Assembly (NCBI GenBank): GCA_945952225.1
Contig: CAMFHP010000098.1
Location: forward strand, 1-33,839
Reading direction: 5' to 3'
From: an uncultured Myxococcaceae bacterium
GTDB lineage: Bacteria; Myxococcota_A; Polyangia; Polyangiales; Ga0077539
Length of the DNA: 33,839 nucleotides
Shown one piece after another: positions 7,619 through 16,358 of this stretch. Within the stretch, counting starts at the first letter, position 1, and the number at the start of each line of letters is the position of its first letter. The notes under the pieces were generated by a model that saw only the letters and a list, made by a program, of their open reading frames with translations, did no database searches and was not told the origin of the DNA. The translations under genes were made by a program, and so were the position numbers.

Positions 7619-9075
7619 GCCTTGCGCTCCCCCCGCAGGAACTTGATCCCCGAGCGCGTCATGAAGCGCACGTTCTCGAAGAAGTCGCGGTTGAGCACCT
7701 CACGCGCGACCTTGCGCGGGCGGAGGTAGAAGCGCGAGAGGGCGCGGTCTTGCAGCTCCTTCATGCGCGCGAGGTCGATGACGCCGTTGAACGCGAGCTT
7801 GGGGTCGCCGTCGAGCAGGTCGTCGAGGGTGATCGGGCGCGTCCACCCCTTCTGCACGGCCTCGGTGTAGAGCGCCGTGCCGGGGAAGGGCGTGGCCACC
7901 TCGTAGTTCATGTACGAGACGTCGAGGGTCTCGATCCAGTCGAGGGTGCGGTGCATCTCGTCGTCGCTCTGGCCCGGCGTGCCGATCACGAAGAGGCCCG
8001 CGGTGGCGATGCCGTTCGACTCCATCGTGCGGATGAGGGCGGCGGCGCGTTCGGGCTTGATTCCCCGGCGATGCGACGCGAGGCGCGTGTGCTCGTCGAT
8101 GGGGTCGACGCCGAACTCCGCGGAGCGACACCCCGCGCGTCCGAGCAGCTCGATGAGCTCGTCGTCCATGCGATCGAGGCGCGTCTCGATGCCGAACTGA
8201 AGGGGCACCCGACGCTCGATGAGCGCCCGCGCGAGCGCCTTCACGCGGCCGATGTCGAGGGAGAACGTCGGGTCGCGAAAGAGCACCGCGCGCACGCCGT
8301 GACGCGACGCGAGCATCTCCATCTCGTCGGCGACGCGCTCGGGTCTGCGCGGGCGAAACGGCGCGCCCTGCGCGATGGGATACGGGCAGAAGTGACAGAG
8401 GTACGGGCATCCGCGCGACGAGAGCATCGTCGCGAAGGGCTTCTGCTTCAGCAGCGGAAAGTATCCGTAGCCCTCGGGCATGAACTGCTCCCACGCAGGG
8501 AACGGCAGCGTGTCGAGGTCGGCGATGAAGCCGTTGACCGCGAGCACCGGACGCCCCGTGTCGTCGGCCATGCGCACGCCGTCGAGGCCCGGCGCGAGCG
8601 ATCCCTTCGCGAGGTGCTGCACGATCACCTCGGGATCGCCCGCAGAGATCGCCTCGGCGAGGCCTCGCTTCAGAATGTCGTCGGCGAAGAACGTCGCGCC
8701 CTGATGCAGCAGCATGCGCTTTGCACCCGTGGCCTCGCGCACCCGTTCGAGGTAGCGGAGCTCGGCGCCGAGAAACGCGAACGAGGTCGCGGCGATCACC
8801 CACTCGGGCCGCGCGCGCACGACGGCGTCGAGCGCCGCGGGATCGTGCGGGTCGAGCCGCGACTGATCGAGCACGGTCACGTCGTGCGACGCGAGGATGC
8901 CTGCCGCGTAGGCCAGCGCGATCACAGGGAGGCGCGTGCCTTCGTTCTTCAAGAGCGCGACGAAGCGCGGGCCGAGTCCGACGCCGAAGTCGTCGTCGAT
9001 GCCCATGCCGCCCATGAGGTCACGGTTGGTGAAACGCCCCTTCGGAACCGGGGGATTGAGGAGCACGATGCGCAT
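7615..9075 (-). CDS. B12-binding-domain radical SAM protein
   Basis: The product has 486 residues. ATG at 9075 has GGTGA about 8 nt upstream; the open frame beyond it is shadow. Residues 1-150 look like a cobalamin-binding-type Rossmann domain (MRIVLLNPPVPKG at the start, then VTVLDQSRLD and PEWVIAATSF). A linker DLDTLPFPAWEQF leads to the radical SAM core with Cys223, Cys227 and Cys230 in CPYLCHFC, which bind the 4Fe-4S cluster. FRDPTFSLD, GIETRLDRMDDEL and FVIGTPGQSDDEM follow in the usual order. Family members methylate or rearrange unreactive carbons in lipids, chlorophylls and antibiotics; the substrate here is unknown. It is the first gene of the overlapping operon. Confidence 0.9.
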   Translation of the reverse strand: MRIVLLNPPVPKGRFTNRDLMGGMGIDDDFGVGLGPRFVALLKNEGTRLPVIALAYAAGILASHDVTVLDQSRLDPHDPAALDAVVRARPEWVIAATSFAFLGAELRYLERVREATGAKRMLLHQGATFFADDILKRGLAEAISAGDPEVIVQHLAKGSLAPGLDGVRMADDTGRPVLAVNGFIADLDTLPFPAWEQFMPEGYGYFPLLKQKPFATMLSSRGCPYLCHFCPYPIAQGAPFRPRRPERVADEMEMLASRHGVRAVLFRDPTFSLDIGRVKALARALIERRVPLQFGIETRLDRMDDELIELLGRAGCRSAEFGVDPIDEHTRLASHRRGIKPERAAALIRTMESNGIATAGLFVIGTPGQSDDEMHRTLDWIETLDVSYMNYEVATPFPGTALYTEAVQKGWTRPITLDDLLDGDPKLAFNGVIDLARMKELQDRALSRFYLRPRKVAREVLNRDFFENVRFMTRSGIKFLRGERKA

Positions 9076-9116
9076 GGCGTGGGTCACCGGACGGCGCGCC
9101 CGCGGCGCCACGCGGC

Positions 9117-9146
9117 ACTCTATCGAAGCCGCGGAGACAGCGTCAA
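9117..9146 (-). promoter_or_regulatory. Promoter candidate for the radical SAM/glycan operon
   Basis: On the minus strand TTGACG (9146-9141) is followed after 18 bp by TAGAGT (9122-9117). These match 5 of 6 and 4 of 6 bases of the housekeeping -35 and -10 hexamers. Transcription would begin near 9110, giving a leader of about 35 nt before the ATG at 9075. Confidence 0.5.
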
Positions 9147-9194
9147 ACCTCGCAGCGCACGCGACAACTCCCACTGTCGGCGCGGGCGTGTTGC

Positions 9195-9210
9195 GCGGTA
9201 CCGTTTGACC
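9195..9210 (+). promoter_or_regulatory. Possible leaderless-type -10 element before the CxxCH protein
   Basis: GCGGTAC (9195-9201) stands nine bases before the ATG at 9211, with a TANNNT hexamer TACCGT at 9199-9204. There is no Shine-Dalgarno sequence. The same GCGGTAC-N9-start arrangement is found at 21721. No convincing -35 is seen. Confidence 0.3.
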
Positions 9211-10632
9211 ATGCGTTCGAAGCTCGCGGTCGCGCTCACGCCCTCTCTCCTGGCGCTCTCCCTCGCCCGTTGCAGCAGCGATCCTGCGGTGATCGAGCCC
9301 GACGCGGCGTACGACGTCGCGGTGAGTGACCGCGGGCCCGACGCCGAGGACAGCGTGGTGACGCCCGACGCAGACCTCGACGCGAGCACCGATGCGGGCC
9401 TCGATGCGGGCGATGCCACACGAGACGCGTCCGTCGACGTGACGCTCCCGCCCACGCCCATCTCCGTGCGCGCAATCACGTGGAACGCGGCCGGCGCCGA
9501 CTTCGGCACCGTGCACGCCGTCGCCGAACCCGAGGGCGCGCTCGCGGTGTTCAGCTCGCGGGGCATGCAGTGGCTCGCGGGCGGCATCCAGACGGCGCTC
9601 GACACGCGGGTGATGTCATGGCGCGGCGCAGCGGTGATCCCCGCCGCCGATGGGAGCGCGACGCCGTGGACCGTGGGCATCGCGAACGATGGCACCGTGT
9701 GGCGCGTGCGCGATCGCATGACGCTCGAAGACGTCACGGGCCGCTTCGCCCTCTCGATGCGCAGCGTTCAATCGATCGCGGTGCTGAACAACAACCGCGT
9801 CGCGTTCGGCTACGAGGGCGGCGTCGCAGTCACCGACGGGATGACCGTGCAACGCTGGGCCGACCCCGCGTACGCGAACCTCGTCGGCGCAGGAAACCGC
9901 CTCGCCGCACGCACCGCGGCGGGTGTGCGCGTGTTCGACGCGACCACGGGAATGCAGGTGATGTACGCGCTCCCTGCGGCGACGGGCGTGGCCTTCGATG
10001 GCAACGGAAGGCTCGTGGTGACCGCGGGCCCGATGCTCTACACCGAGTCGTCGGCGGGCGAGCTCATGCCCGTGGTGCGAAGCGGCCCCACGCTCCGCGC
10101 GCCGGTGCGCTCGGCGACGCGCGTGTGGCTCATCGCGGGTACGCAGCTCGCGCTCTGGCAGGACGGCGAAGTGCACCCCGCGCCCGACGTCACGGTCAAC
10201 GCGACGACGACGCTGCTGCCCTCGGCGAGCGGCGATGTGTGGGTGCTCACGAACGGTCGCCTCACGCGCTACGGCTTCCTCGACTCGCCCGACGTGCGCG
10301 TGTGGGAAGACACCGTGCGGCCGGTGTTCGCGCGGCGTTGCGTGCCCTGCCACCTCCCCGGCGGCACGGGCAATCTCGACCTCACGGCCTATGCAGCGTG
10401 GCGCATGAACCGCGCGACGATCCGCGGCGTGGCGATCACCGACCGCACGATGCCGCCGCCGCCGGGCATGCTCACGGCGGCCGAGCGCACGGCCCTGTCG
10501 CAGTGGCTCGATGGAGTGTCGACCGACGCGGGTGTCGACGCCTCCACCGACGCGCGCAGCGATGCACCGACCGATGCGCGCAGCGACGCGGGGAGCGACG
10601 TGCGCGACGCGAGCGCCGACACGCGCGGCTGA
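9211..10632 (+). CDS. Exported CxxCH (cytochrome c-like) protein with propeller-like region
   Basis: The product has 473 residues. ATG at 9211 starts a signal sequence ending LSLARCSSD; Cys21 could be lipidated, but Arg at -1 is unusual for a lipobox. Residues 30-85 are an Asp/Ala-rich linker. The middle (about 90-360) is a series of short strand-rich units (WTVGIANDGTVWRVRD, RVAFGYEGGVAV, DVWVLTNGRLTRY) that look like a beta-propeller. At 377-381 is CVPCH inside VRPVFARRCVPCHLPGGTG, a haem c attachment motif, with Met414 in MPPPPGM as possible second ligand. The tail repeats DAS/DAR units. It is probably a periplasmic or outer-membrane haem protein; redox partner unknown. Confidence 0.8.
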   Translation: MRSKLAVALTPSLLALSLARCSSDPAVIEPDAAYDVAVSDRGPDAEDSVVTPDADLDASTDAGLDAGDATRDASVDVTLPPTPISVRAITWNAAGADFGTVHAVAEPEGALAVFSSRGMQWLAGGIQTALDTRVMSWRGAAVIPAADGSATPWTVGIANDGTVWRVRDRMTLEDVTGRFALSMRSVQSIAVLNNNRVAFGYEGGVAVTDGMTVQRWADPAYANLVGAGNRLAARTAAGVRVFDATTGMQVMYALPAATGVAFDGNGRLVVTAGPMLYTESSAGELMPVVRSGPTLRAPVRSATRVWLIAGTQLALWQDGEVHPAPDVTVNATTTLLPSASGDVWVLTNGRLTRYGFLDSPDVRVWEDTVRPVFARRCVPCHLPGGTGNLDLTAYAAWRMNRATIRGVAITDRTMPPPPGMLTAAERTALSQWLDGVSTDAGVDASTDARSDAPTDARSDAGSDVRDASADTRG

Positions 10633-10666
10633 GACGGACGCGAAACGTGGACGGGATGGGGTGCGA

Positions 10667-10684
10667 TGCGCGAGGCGCCGCGCA
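10667..10684. terminator. Weak hairpin between convergent genes
   Basis: TGCGCG (10667-10672) and CGCGCA (10679-10684) form a perfect 6-bp stem with a 6-nt loop in the 84-bp gap between convergent genes ending at 10632 and 10717. No T-tract follows on either strand, so intrinsic termination is doubtful. Confidence 0.3.
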
Positions 10685-10716
10685 GCCCATGAAGGGGCCA
10701 CGCGGCGTGCGGAGGG

Positions 10717-13566
10717 TCAGCGCGTGAAGCGGCGGTAGTAGATGTCGCCGGTGACGTTGTCGGCGCGGCGGTCGACCCACGTGACGTGGAGGATCGGCGC
10801 GCCCGACTCGGTGGTGGCGTAGATCGCAGGCGTCGAACTCGCGCTCGACCCCGCGGCCGACGCGTCGAAGCGGAGGTCGGTGGGTTGGAAGATCCCGCCG
10901 CCATCGAGGGAGTAGTTGCCCCAGATGTCGAGCGCGCCCGAGCGATCGTCGGCCCACACCGCGAAGACCGTCGAGCCCACCGAGGTCGCGGTGAGGTCGT
11001 AGATGCGGAACTGTCCAGGGCGTCCGCCGACCACGGCCACGTCGGCGCGTCCCCACGTCGCGCCCGCGTCGGTGCTGCGGTTCGCGTAGGGCGTGGGCAA
11101 CCCCCAGCGACGGTCTTCCCACACGACGGCGGCCATGCGCGAGGGCAGCGCGAGCACCGTCGGATGGATCGAGTCCTGGTTGAACATCTCCGTGTCGACG
11201 CGCACGTCGGCGGGCAACCACGTGCTCCCGCCGTCCGTCGAGCGGTTCGCGTAGATGTCGTACGAGGTGCCGGTGCGAACGTCCTGCCACGCGATGTAGA
11301 CGTTGTTCGCGTCGTCGGCGGCGACCGTGGGCTCCTCGCTCGCGTGCGAGCCCGCCGCGTCGGTGTCGATGCGCACGTCACGCGAGGGCCACGTGAGGCC
11401 GCTGTCGTTCGACGCGCGCATGTAGATGTCGGGCAGCCCGTTGCGGTTGTCGCGCCAGACCACGTACACGCGGTTGCCCACGCCGAGCGCCACGTCGGGG
11501 GTCGATGCGATCGCCGCGTTGGGCGCCATGTCGACCTGCTGCACGGTGCTCCAGGTCGTTCCGCGATCACGCGTGAGCGACGACCACACGTGACGGCCGC
11601 GGAGCGTGTTGTAGATCGCCTCCCACACCGCGAGCACACCCGACGGCGTCACCACGAGCTTGAGGTTGAACGCGTCGTCGGACTGCATGGCGTTGAGCCG
11701 CCGATCCGTTGCGGGCCAGGTGAGACCGCTCGACGTCGACGTGTTGCTGAAGAGCTGCCGGTAGTCCACCGGGTCGCTCGTCGCGCTCGCACCTCGGAAG
11801 TCACCCCACACCGCGAACACGTCGGTGCCCGACCACGCGAGCGCAGGCTGCACGCTGTCGAACGCGCCTGCGCCCGCTGCATCGAGGCGCACGTCGGTGA
11901 TCCACGAGAGCCCGCTGTCGAGCGAGCGCGTGAAGTAGATGTTCGCCGCGCCGTCACGGCGATCGAGGTAGGCCACGCCGACGTTGCGCGCGGCGCCGGT
12001 CACCACGGGCTGGATCGAGTTCGCCGCCGCGATCCGATCGAGGCGAAGCTCGGTGCCGAGCGCGCGGAGGCAGCCCTCGTCGACGGCGCCGTCGCAGTTG
12101 TTGTCGAGGCCGTCGCAGAGCGCTTCCTGATCGAGGTTGCGGTACGTCGTCGGGTACTCACACTGCCATCCGCGCGTGCCCGCGCAGAAGGGCCGGAGCC
12201 CCGCGCCCGTGCCGCACACACCCGTCGTCTCGGACCCGCGGGGGTTGCAGCGGAAGCCCGTCGGCGGCGTCGTGAGCGACTCGTCGATGAGTCCGTCGCA
12301 GTCGTTGTCGACGCCGTCGCAGACCTCCGTCGACGGCCCCGTCTCGCCGCGACACACGATGGCGCCGCTCACACACGTGAACGTGCCGAAGCCGCACGCG
12401 CCCACGTTGTTGCCGCAGAGGGTTCCAGGCCCCGTACCCGGGAGCGAGCGGCCCGCGGGCGCGTTGTCGACCATGCCGTCGCAGTCGTCGTCGAGGTTGT
12501 TGCAGAACTCGGTGCCCGGAAGGGTCGCGCCCACGCAGCGCAGCGTTCCGCGCTCGCAGACCTGCGTGCCCCGACGGCACACGCCGAGCGCCGCCGGGCC
12601 GCACGCGTCGCCCACACCGGCCACGACGCCGTCGTCGATGAGCCCGTTGCAATCGTCGTCGCGCGCGTTGCACTGCTCGGGGCCCGTCGCGCCCGTCGTC
12701 GGATCGCCGCAGCGCCACTCGCACCCGTCGGCGGGGTCGCGGTTGATGTCCGCGTAGCCCGGGAGGCACGCGCCCGAGGGGATCGTGCAGGCGCCCGCCA
12801 CGCAGGTCGGCCGCGCGCCCATCGTCGAACACGCGCGCCCGCAGGCGCCGCAGTTCATGACGTCGGTCATCGTGTTGAAGCCGTCGTCTGCGCGACCGTT
12901 GCAGTCGTTGTCGCGGCCGTCGCACACCTCGGGACCGGTCGCGACGCACGCGTACTCGCAGCCGTTGCTCGGGTCGCGGTCGAGGTCGTAGTTGCCCGCG
13001 CGGCACGCGGCCATGCGACACACGCCCATCACGCACGCGGACTCGGCCTGCGCGAACACACACGCGTTGCCGCAGCGGCCGCAGTTGGCGCGGTCGCTCT
13101 GGCGGTCGAAGCCCTCGTCGACGAGACCGTTGCAGTCGTTGTCGCGACCGTCGCAGACCTCGCGCGTTCCCGTCGGCGTGCAGGCGTACTCGCAGCCGTT
13201 GTCGGGGTCGCGGTCGAGGTCGATCCAGCCCGAGTCGCACTGCCGGATCTGGCAGCGGCTCATCGCGCAGGTCGGGATGCTGTGGGCGCGACGGCAGTCG
13301 TTGCCACAGCGGCCGCAGTTCAGGGGATCCGAGGTGGTGTCGAAGCCCTCGTCGACGCGGCCGTTGCAGTTGTTGTCGCGGCCGTCACACACCTCCATCG
13401 AGGTGACCGAGCAGGTCTCGGCGCCGCCCACGTCGCGCGGAGCGACATCGCGCGGCGCATCGACGAGCGAGGCGTCGAACTGGCAGTTGAGGCAGTACGG
13501 TTCGGCGTCGCAGCCGAGCGCTGCGGCCACCGCGAGGGCGAAGAGCCCGTAGAGCGTGCGGCTCAT
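10717..13566 (-). CDS. MopE-repeat lipoprotein with Asp-box propeller
   Basis: The product has 949 residues. ATG at 13566 overlaps the stop of the upstream gene (ATGA) and has a GGGAGGTG ribosome site. The signal ends at lipobox ALGC (Cys19). The N-terminal half carries seven acidic Cys motifs of the MopE metal-binding type (CDGRDNNCNG, CDGRDNDCNG, CNARDDDCNG, CDGVDNDCDG and so on). The first three are each combined with a Stig1-like NCGxCGxxC unit. The C-terminal 410 residues hold about seven sialidase-like Asp-boxes (SLDSGLSW, TRDRGTTW, SNDSGLTW, STDGGSTW, STDAGATW) interleaved with VWxDxR strands, which predicts a beta-propeller. Sialidase activity is not implied because Asp-boxes are structural. 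It is probably a large surface-exposed protein. Confidence 0.88.
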   Translation of the reverse strand: MSRTLYGLFALAVAAALGCDAEPYCLNCQFDASLVDAPRDVAPRDVGGAETCSVTSMEVCDGRDNNCNGRVDEGFDTTSDPLNCGRCGNDCRRAHSIPTCAMSRCQIRQCDSGWIDLDRDPDNGCEYACTPTGTREVCDGRDNDCNGLVDEGFDRQSDRANCGRCGNACVFAQAESACVMGVCRMAACRAGNYDLDRDPSNGCEYACVATGPEVCDGRDNDCNGRADDGFNTMTDVMNCGACGRACSTMGARPTCVAGACTIPSGACLPGYADINRDPADGCEWRCGDPTTGATGPEQCNARDDDCNGLIDDGVVAGVGDACGPAALGVCRRGTQVCERGTLRCVGATLPGTEFCNNLDDDCDGMVDNAPAGRSLPGTGPGTLCGNNVGACGFGTFTCVSGAIVCRGETGPSTEVCDGVDNDCDGLIDESLTTPPTGFRCNPRGSETTGVCGTGAGLRPFCAGTRGWQCEYPTTYRNLDQEALCDGLDNNCDGAVDEGCLRALGTELRLDRIAAANSIQPVVTGAARNVGVAYLDRRDGAANIYFTRSLDSGLSWITDVRLDAAGAGAFDSVQPALAWSGTDVFAVWGDFRGASATSDPVDYRQLFSNTSTSSGLTWPATDRRLNAMQSDDAFNLKLVVTPSGVLAVWEAIYNTLRGRHVWSSLTRDRGTTWSTVQQVDMAPNAAIASTPDVALGVGNRVYVVWRDNRNGLPDIYMRASNDSGLTWPSRDVRIDTDAAGSHASEEPTVAADDANNVYIAWQDVRTGTSYDIYANRSTDGGSTWLPADVRVDTEMFNQDSIHPTVLALPSRMAAVVWEDRRWGLPTPYANRSTDAGATWGRADVAVVGGRPGQFRIYDLTATSVGSTVFAVWADDRSGALDIWGNYSLDGGGIFQPTDLRFDASAAGSSASSTPAIYATTESGAPILHVTWVDRRADNVTGDIYYRRFTR

Positions 13567-16217
13567 CGCGCACCTCCCGCCCGACGCTCGGCCCGCGCAC
13601 GGCGACGCGCTCCCACGACCAACGCGAGCGCGAACCCAACGGCCCACGCCATGCGCGCGTCACCCGACGATCCCGGCGACGCGCTGCACGCGCCACCGGA
13701 GCCCACCACGCGATCGCGCCGCACGGCGACGATCTGCGGGTCGATGCACTGACCACCGCGACACAGCACACCCTGCGCTGCGCCGGGACACGTCACGCCC
13801 GCGCACGGGTCGTCGACCACGCGGCCGTCGACGCACACGCGACCGGTCGGCACACCGACGTTCGCGCAGAGGTCCGACTGGCACCGCGCGGCGCCGCTCA
13901 CGACGCGGCACACCTGGCCCGAACCGCAGGCGACACCCGCGCACGGATCCGCGGTGCAGCGGCCATCGGCGCACGACTCACCGGGCGCGCAACGGACCGT
14001 TCCGCACGAGCCGACGCACACGCCGCGACCGGTCGCATCGGGGCGGCAGAACTGGCCCGCGGGGCAGGTCGTGGTGGCGCACCCGTTGTTCACGCACGCG
14101 CCGTTGCGACAGATCTGGAGCCCCGTGCAGGGGTTCTCGTAGCAGTTGTTGGCGACGCAGCGCACCGACGCGCCGTCGCGGCGGCAGACGCGTCCCGAGG
14201 CCTCACAGTTGAGCGCCGCGCACTGGTCGACGCAGCGATCGCTCACGCACACCTGCGTGTCGGTGCACAGCACGCCGCCGCAGAGCGGAGGCACGCAGAA
14301 GTTGTCGCTGTTGCACACGAGCCCGAGCGAGCACCGCGAGAGTTCGTCGTTGAGGCACGGGCTTCGGCACCCGCAGCCGATGCAGCGGCCGCCACCGGGA
14401 CAGAGCGCGCCCGCGCCGGGGATGTCCTCGTCGATCATCCCGTCGCAGTCGTCATCCATGCAGTTGCAGACCTCGGTGGCCGCCACCGCGCCGTCTTCGC
14501 AGCGCAGCCGACCGTCGCGGCAGTGCAGCGTGCCCGCCGAGCAGAGACGCACGCCCCCCTCACCCGTCATGCAGCTCGCGCCGCCGCCGGGGTCGCCATC
14601 GTCGATGATGCCGTCGCAGTCGTCGTCGACGCCGTTGCAGGTCTCGGCGGTGCCCGTCGTCGCGCCCTCGCAGACGTATCGCCCGCTGCGGCACACGAAG
14701 CGCCCCTGACGGCAGACGCCCTGCGACGATCCGCACGGACCACCGTCGGCCACGCCCTCGTCGATCATGCCGTCGCAGTCGTTGTCGACGCCGTCGCAGA
14801 TCTCCGTGCGTCCCGTCGGCGCGTCGCACACGAACGATCCGCCGATGCAGCGCGCCGTACCCGTGCCGCAACGTCCGACGAGCTCGGCCGCGGTGCACGG
14901 ACGCGTCGAGACCCCCTCGTCGATCATGCCGTCGCAGTCGTCATCGACGCCGTTGCAGACCTCGGTGGTCGCGCCCGGCGCCGTGCAGCCTCCCCACACA
15001 CCCGCGGTGCAGGTCTCGACGCCGGTGCCACACGACGTGCGGCACGTGCGCGTGAGCCCGTCGTCGATCATGCCGTTGCAGTCGTTGTCGAGGTTGTCGC
15101 ACACCTCGGCGGTCGGAACGGTGCGGCCCACGCAGTCGCCCCACATCCCCGCCGAGCAGTACTGCGTGCCCGGTCCGCACGAGGTGGTGCAGGCGCGCGA
15201 GACGCCCTCGTCGATGGAGCCGTTGCAGTTGTTGTCGATGCCGTCGCAGGTCTCGGCCGCCGCGGTGCCGGGCGTGCACGTCTGCGGGCGTCCCGCGTCG
15301 CACACGGGCACGGTGCGCTGACACGCGCCAACGCCACAGGTGGTGGTGCCGAGGCCCTCGTCGATGGAGCCGTTGCAGTTGTTGTCGCGACCGTCGCAGA
15401 CCTCGGGGGTCGGAATGCACGTGGGCACGAGCCCGATGGCGCGCACGAGCACGTCTTCGAAGTCGTTGTCGCCGCCGCGGAAGAGGTCTTCCCACCCGAA
15501 GTAGTAGCCGTTCGTGAACGACCGCGAGCGGTAGATGAGATAGTGGACGTAGTCGCCGTCGTCGTTGACCGAGTTGTCGGTCGAGTACACGCGATTGCGC
15601 GTCGACGTGAGGTCGGGACAGTTGTTGTCCTGACCGCCGGCCACGAGCTCGGGGGTCATGATGTAGAAGGCCACGGGCCCGCCGCGCCAGCGCCCCATCG
15701 TGCGGAGACAATCGAAGTCGATCTCCGTGATGTTGGGGTTGATCCAGGTCTGGCACGTCGAGGCCGCAGGCGTCGCGCTGCGCGGTCCCGTGGGGCACGG
15801 ACACGCGCACCCCTCGGCGAGGTAACGATCACGGCACGAGAAGATCTCGTAGCGGCTCGCGGCGACGTAGGGAGAGTCGCCGACGTTGTACCAGCCGAAG
15901 CGGTTTCGATAGCCGGCCCCCTCGCCCACCATCGTGAACTGGGCGACGCGGCGACCGTCGCTCGCGCGAGGCGCGGGCACGAAGGTCTGCGGCGACGTCG
16001 CGGCGTCGGCGACGGCGTTGAGCATCCCCGGCCCCTCTCCGGGTGCGGGGTTCGAAGTGCTCGACGACGAGGCCTTGTCGAGACAGCTCTGAAGTGCGAG
16101 GTCGGTCGGAACGATCTGCCCGTCGACCTGGTTGATGATGGCGCGAGCGTCGCCCGCCGCGAGCAGCGACGCGACGAGTAGCGCAGAGAACGCGAGGCCT
16201 TGCGTGCGTAGAAGCAT
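13563..16217 (-). CDS. MopE-repeat surface protein with DUF4114-like domain and MYXO-CTERM-like tail
   Basis: The product has 884 residues from ATG at 16217. A Sec signal peptide ends around ARA (residues 24-26). Residues 80-270 include FGWYNVGDSPYV and GGDNDFEDVLVRA, the pattern of DUF4114 domains of calcium-dependent surface proteins. Seven MopE motifs follow (CDGRDNNCNG, CDGIDNNCNG, CDNLDNDCNG, CNGVDDDCDG, CDGVDNDCDG, CNGVDDDCDG, CNCMDDDCDG), then a run of Cys-rich modules (CAGVACGSGQVC type). The end is GGACSASPGSSG, a hydrophobic span and GARRRARAERR: Cys, membrane span and Arg cluster as in MYXO-CTERM sorting tails. It should be cut and lipid-anchored at the cell surface. Its stop overlaps the start of the 949-residue lipoprotein gene. 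Confidence 0.88.
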   Translation of the reverse strand: MLLRTQGLAFSALLVASLLAAGDARAIINQVDGQIVPTDLALQSCLDKASSSSTSNPAPGEGPGMLNAVADAATSPQTFVPAPRASDGRRVAQFTMVGEGAGYRNRFGWYNVGDSPYVAASRYEIFSCRDRYLAEGCACPCPTGPRSATPAASTCQTWINPNITEIDFDCLRTMGRWRGGPVAFYIMTPELVAGGQDNNCPDLTSTRNRVYSTDNSVNDDGDYVHYLIYRSRSFTNGYYFGWEDLFRGGDNDFEDVLVRAIGLVPTCIPTPEVCDGRDNNCNGSIDEGLGTTTCGVGACQRTVPVCDAGRPQTCTPGTAAAETCDGIDNNCNGSIDEGVSRACTTSCGPGTQYCSAGMWGDCVGRTVPTAEVCDNLDNDCNGMIDDGLTRTCRTSCGTGVETCTAGVWGGCTAPGATTEVCNGVDDDCDGMIDEGVSTRPCTAAELVGRCGTGTARCIGGSFVCDAPTGRTEICDGVDNDCDGMIDEGVADGGPCGSSQGVCRQGRFVCRSGRYVCEGATTGTAETCNGVDDDCDGIIDDGDPGGGASCMTGEGGVRLCSAGTLHCRDGRLRCEDGAVAATEVCNCMDDDCDGMIDEDIPGAGALCPGGGRCIGCGCRSPCLNDELSRCSLGLVCNSDNFCVPPLCGGVLCTDTQVCVSDRCVDQCAALNCEASGRVCRRDGASVRCVANNCYENPCTGLQICRNGACVNNGCATTTCPAGQFCRPDATGRGVCVGSCGTVRCAPGESCADGRCTADPCAGVACGSGQVCRVVSGAARCQSDLCANVGVPTGRVCVDGRVVDDPCAGVTCPGAAQGVLCRGGQCIDPQIVAVRRDRVVGSGGACSASPGSSGDARMAWAVGFALALVVGARRRARAERRAGGAR

Positions 16218-16279
16218 GGCGGAGCTCGCCGCGACTCTCGCAGTTCCGCACGGGGTTCACAAGCGGCACGGCAGGGCGT

Positions 16280-16291
16280 GAGAGCGCTCTC
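16280..16291. promoter_or_regulatory. Perfect 12-bp palindrome between divergent genes
   Basis: GAGAGCGCTCTC is its own reverse complement. It lies in the 141-bp region between the divergently transcribed MopE operon (start 16217) and the DUF2254-like gene (start taken at 16359), a position suited to an operator controlling both. If the membrane protein really starts at GTG 16278 the palindrome would be coding. Confidence 0.35.
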
Positions 16292-16358
16292 GTGGGCTCC
16301 GAAGAATCCTGCGCTTCCCCGCGCGCGACGAGGGGAGATAGGCTGCGCGTCGCATCCC

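Noticed and set aside
10786-13752. 988-codon plus-strand open frame
   Set aside because: It mirrors the MopE/Asp-box gene. The predicted protein is Arg/Ala/Val low-complexity sequence typical of high-GC antisense frames.
14523-16181. 552-codon plus-strand open frame
   Set aside because: It is antisense to the MopE/MYXO-CTERM-like gene and is built of shadow repeats such as VDHAVAVVVDAVA.
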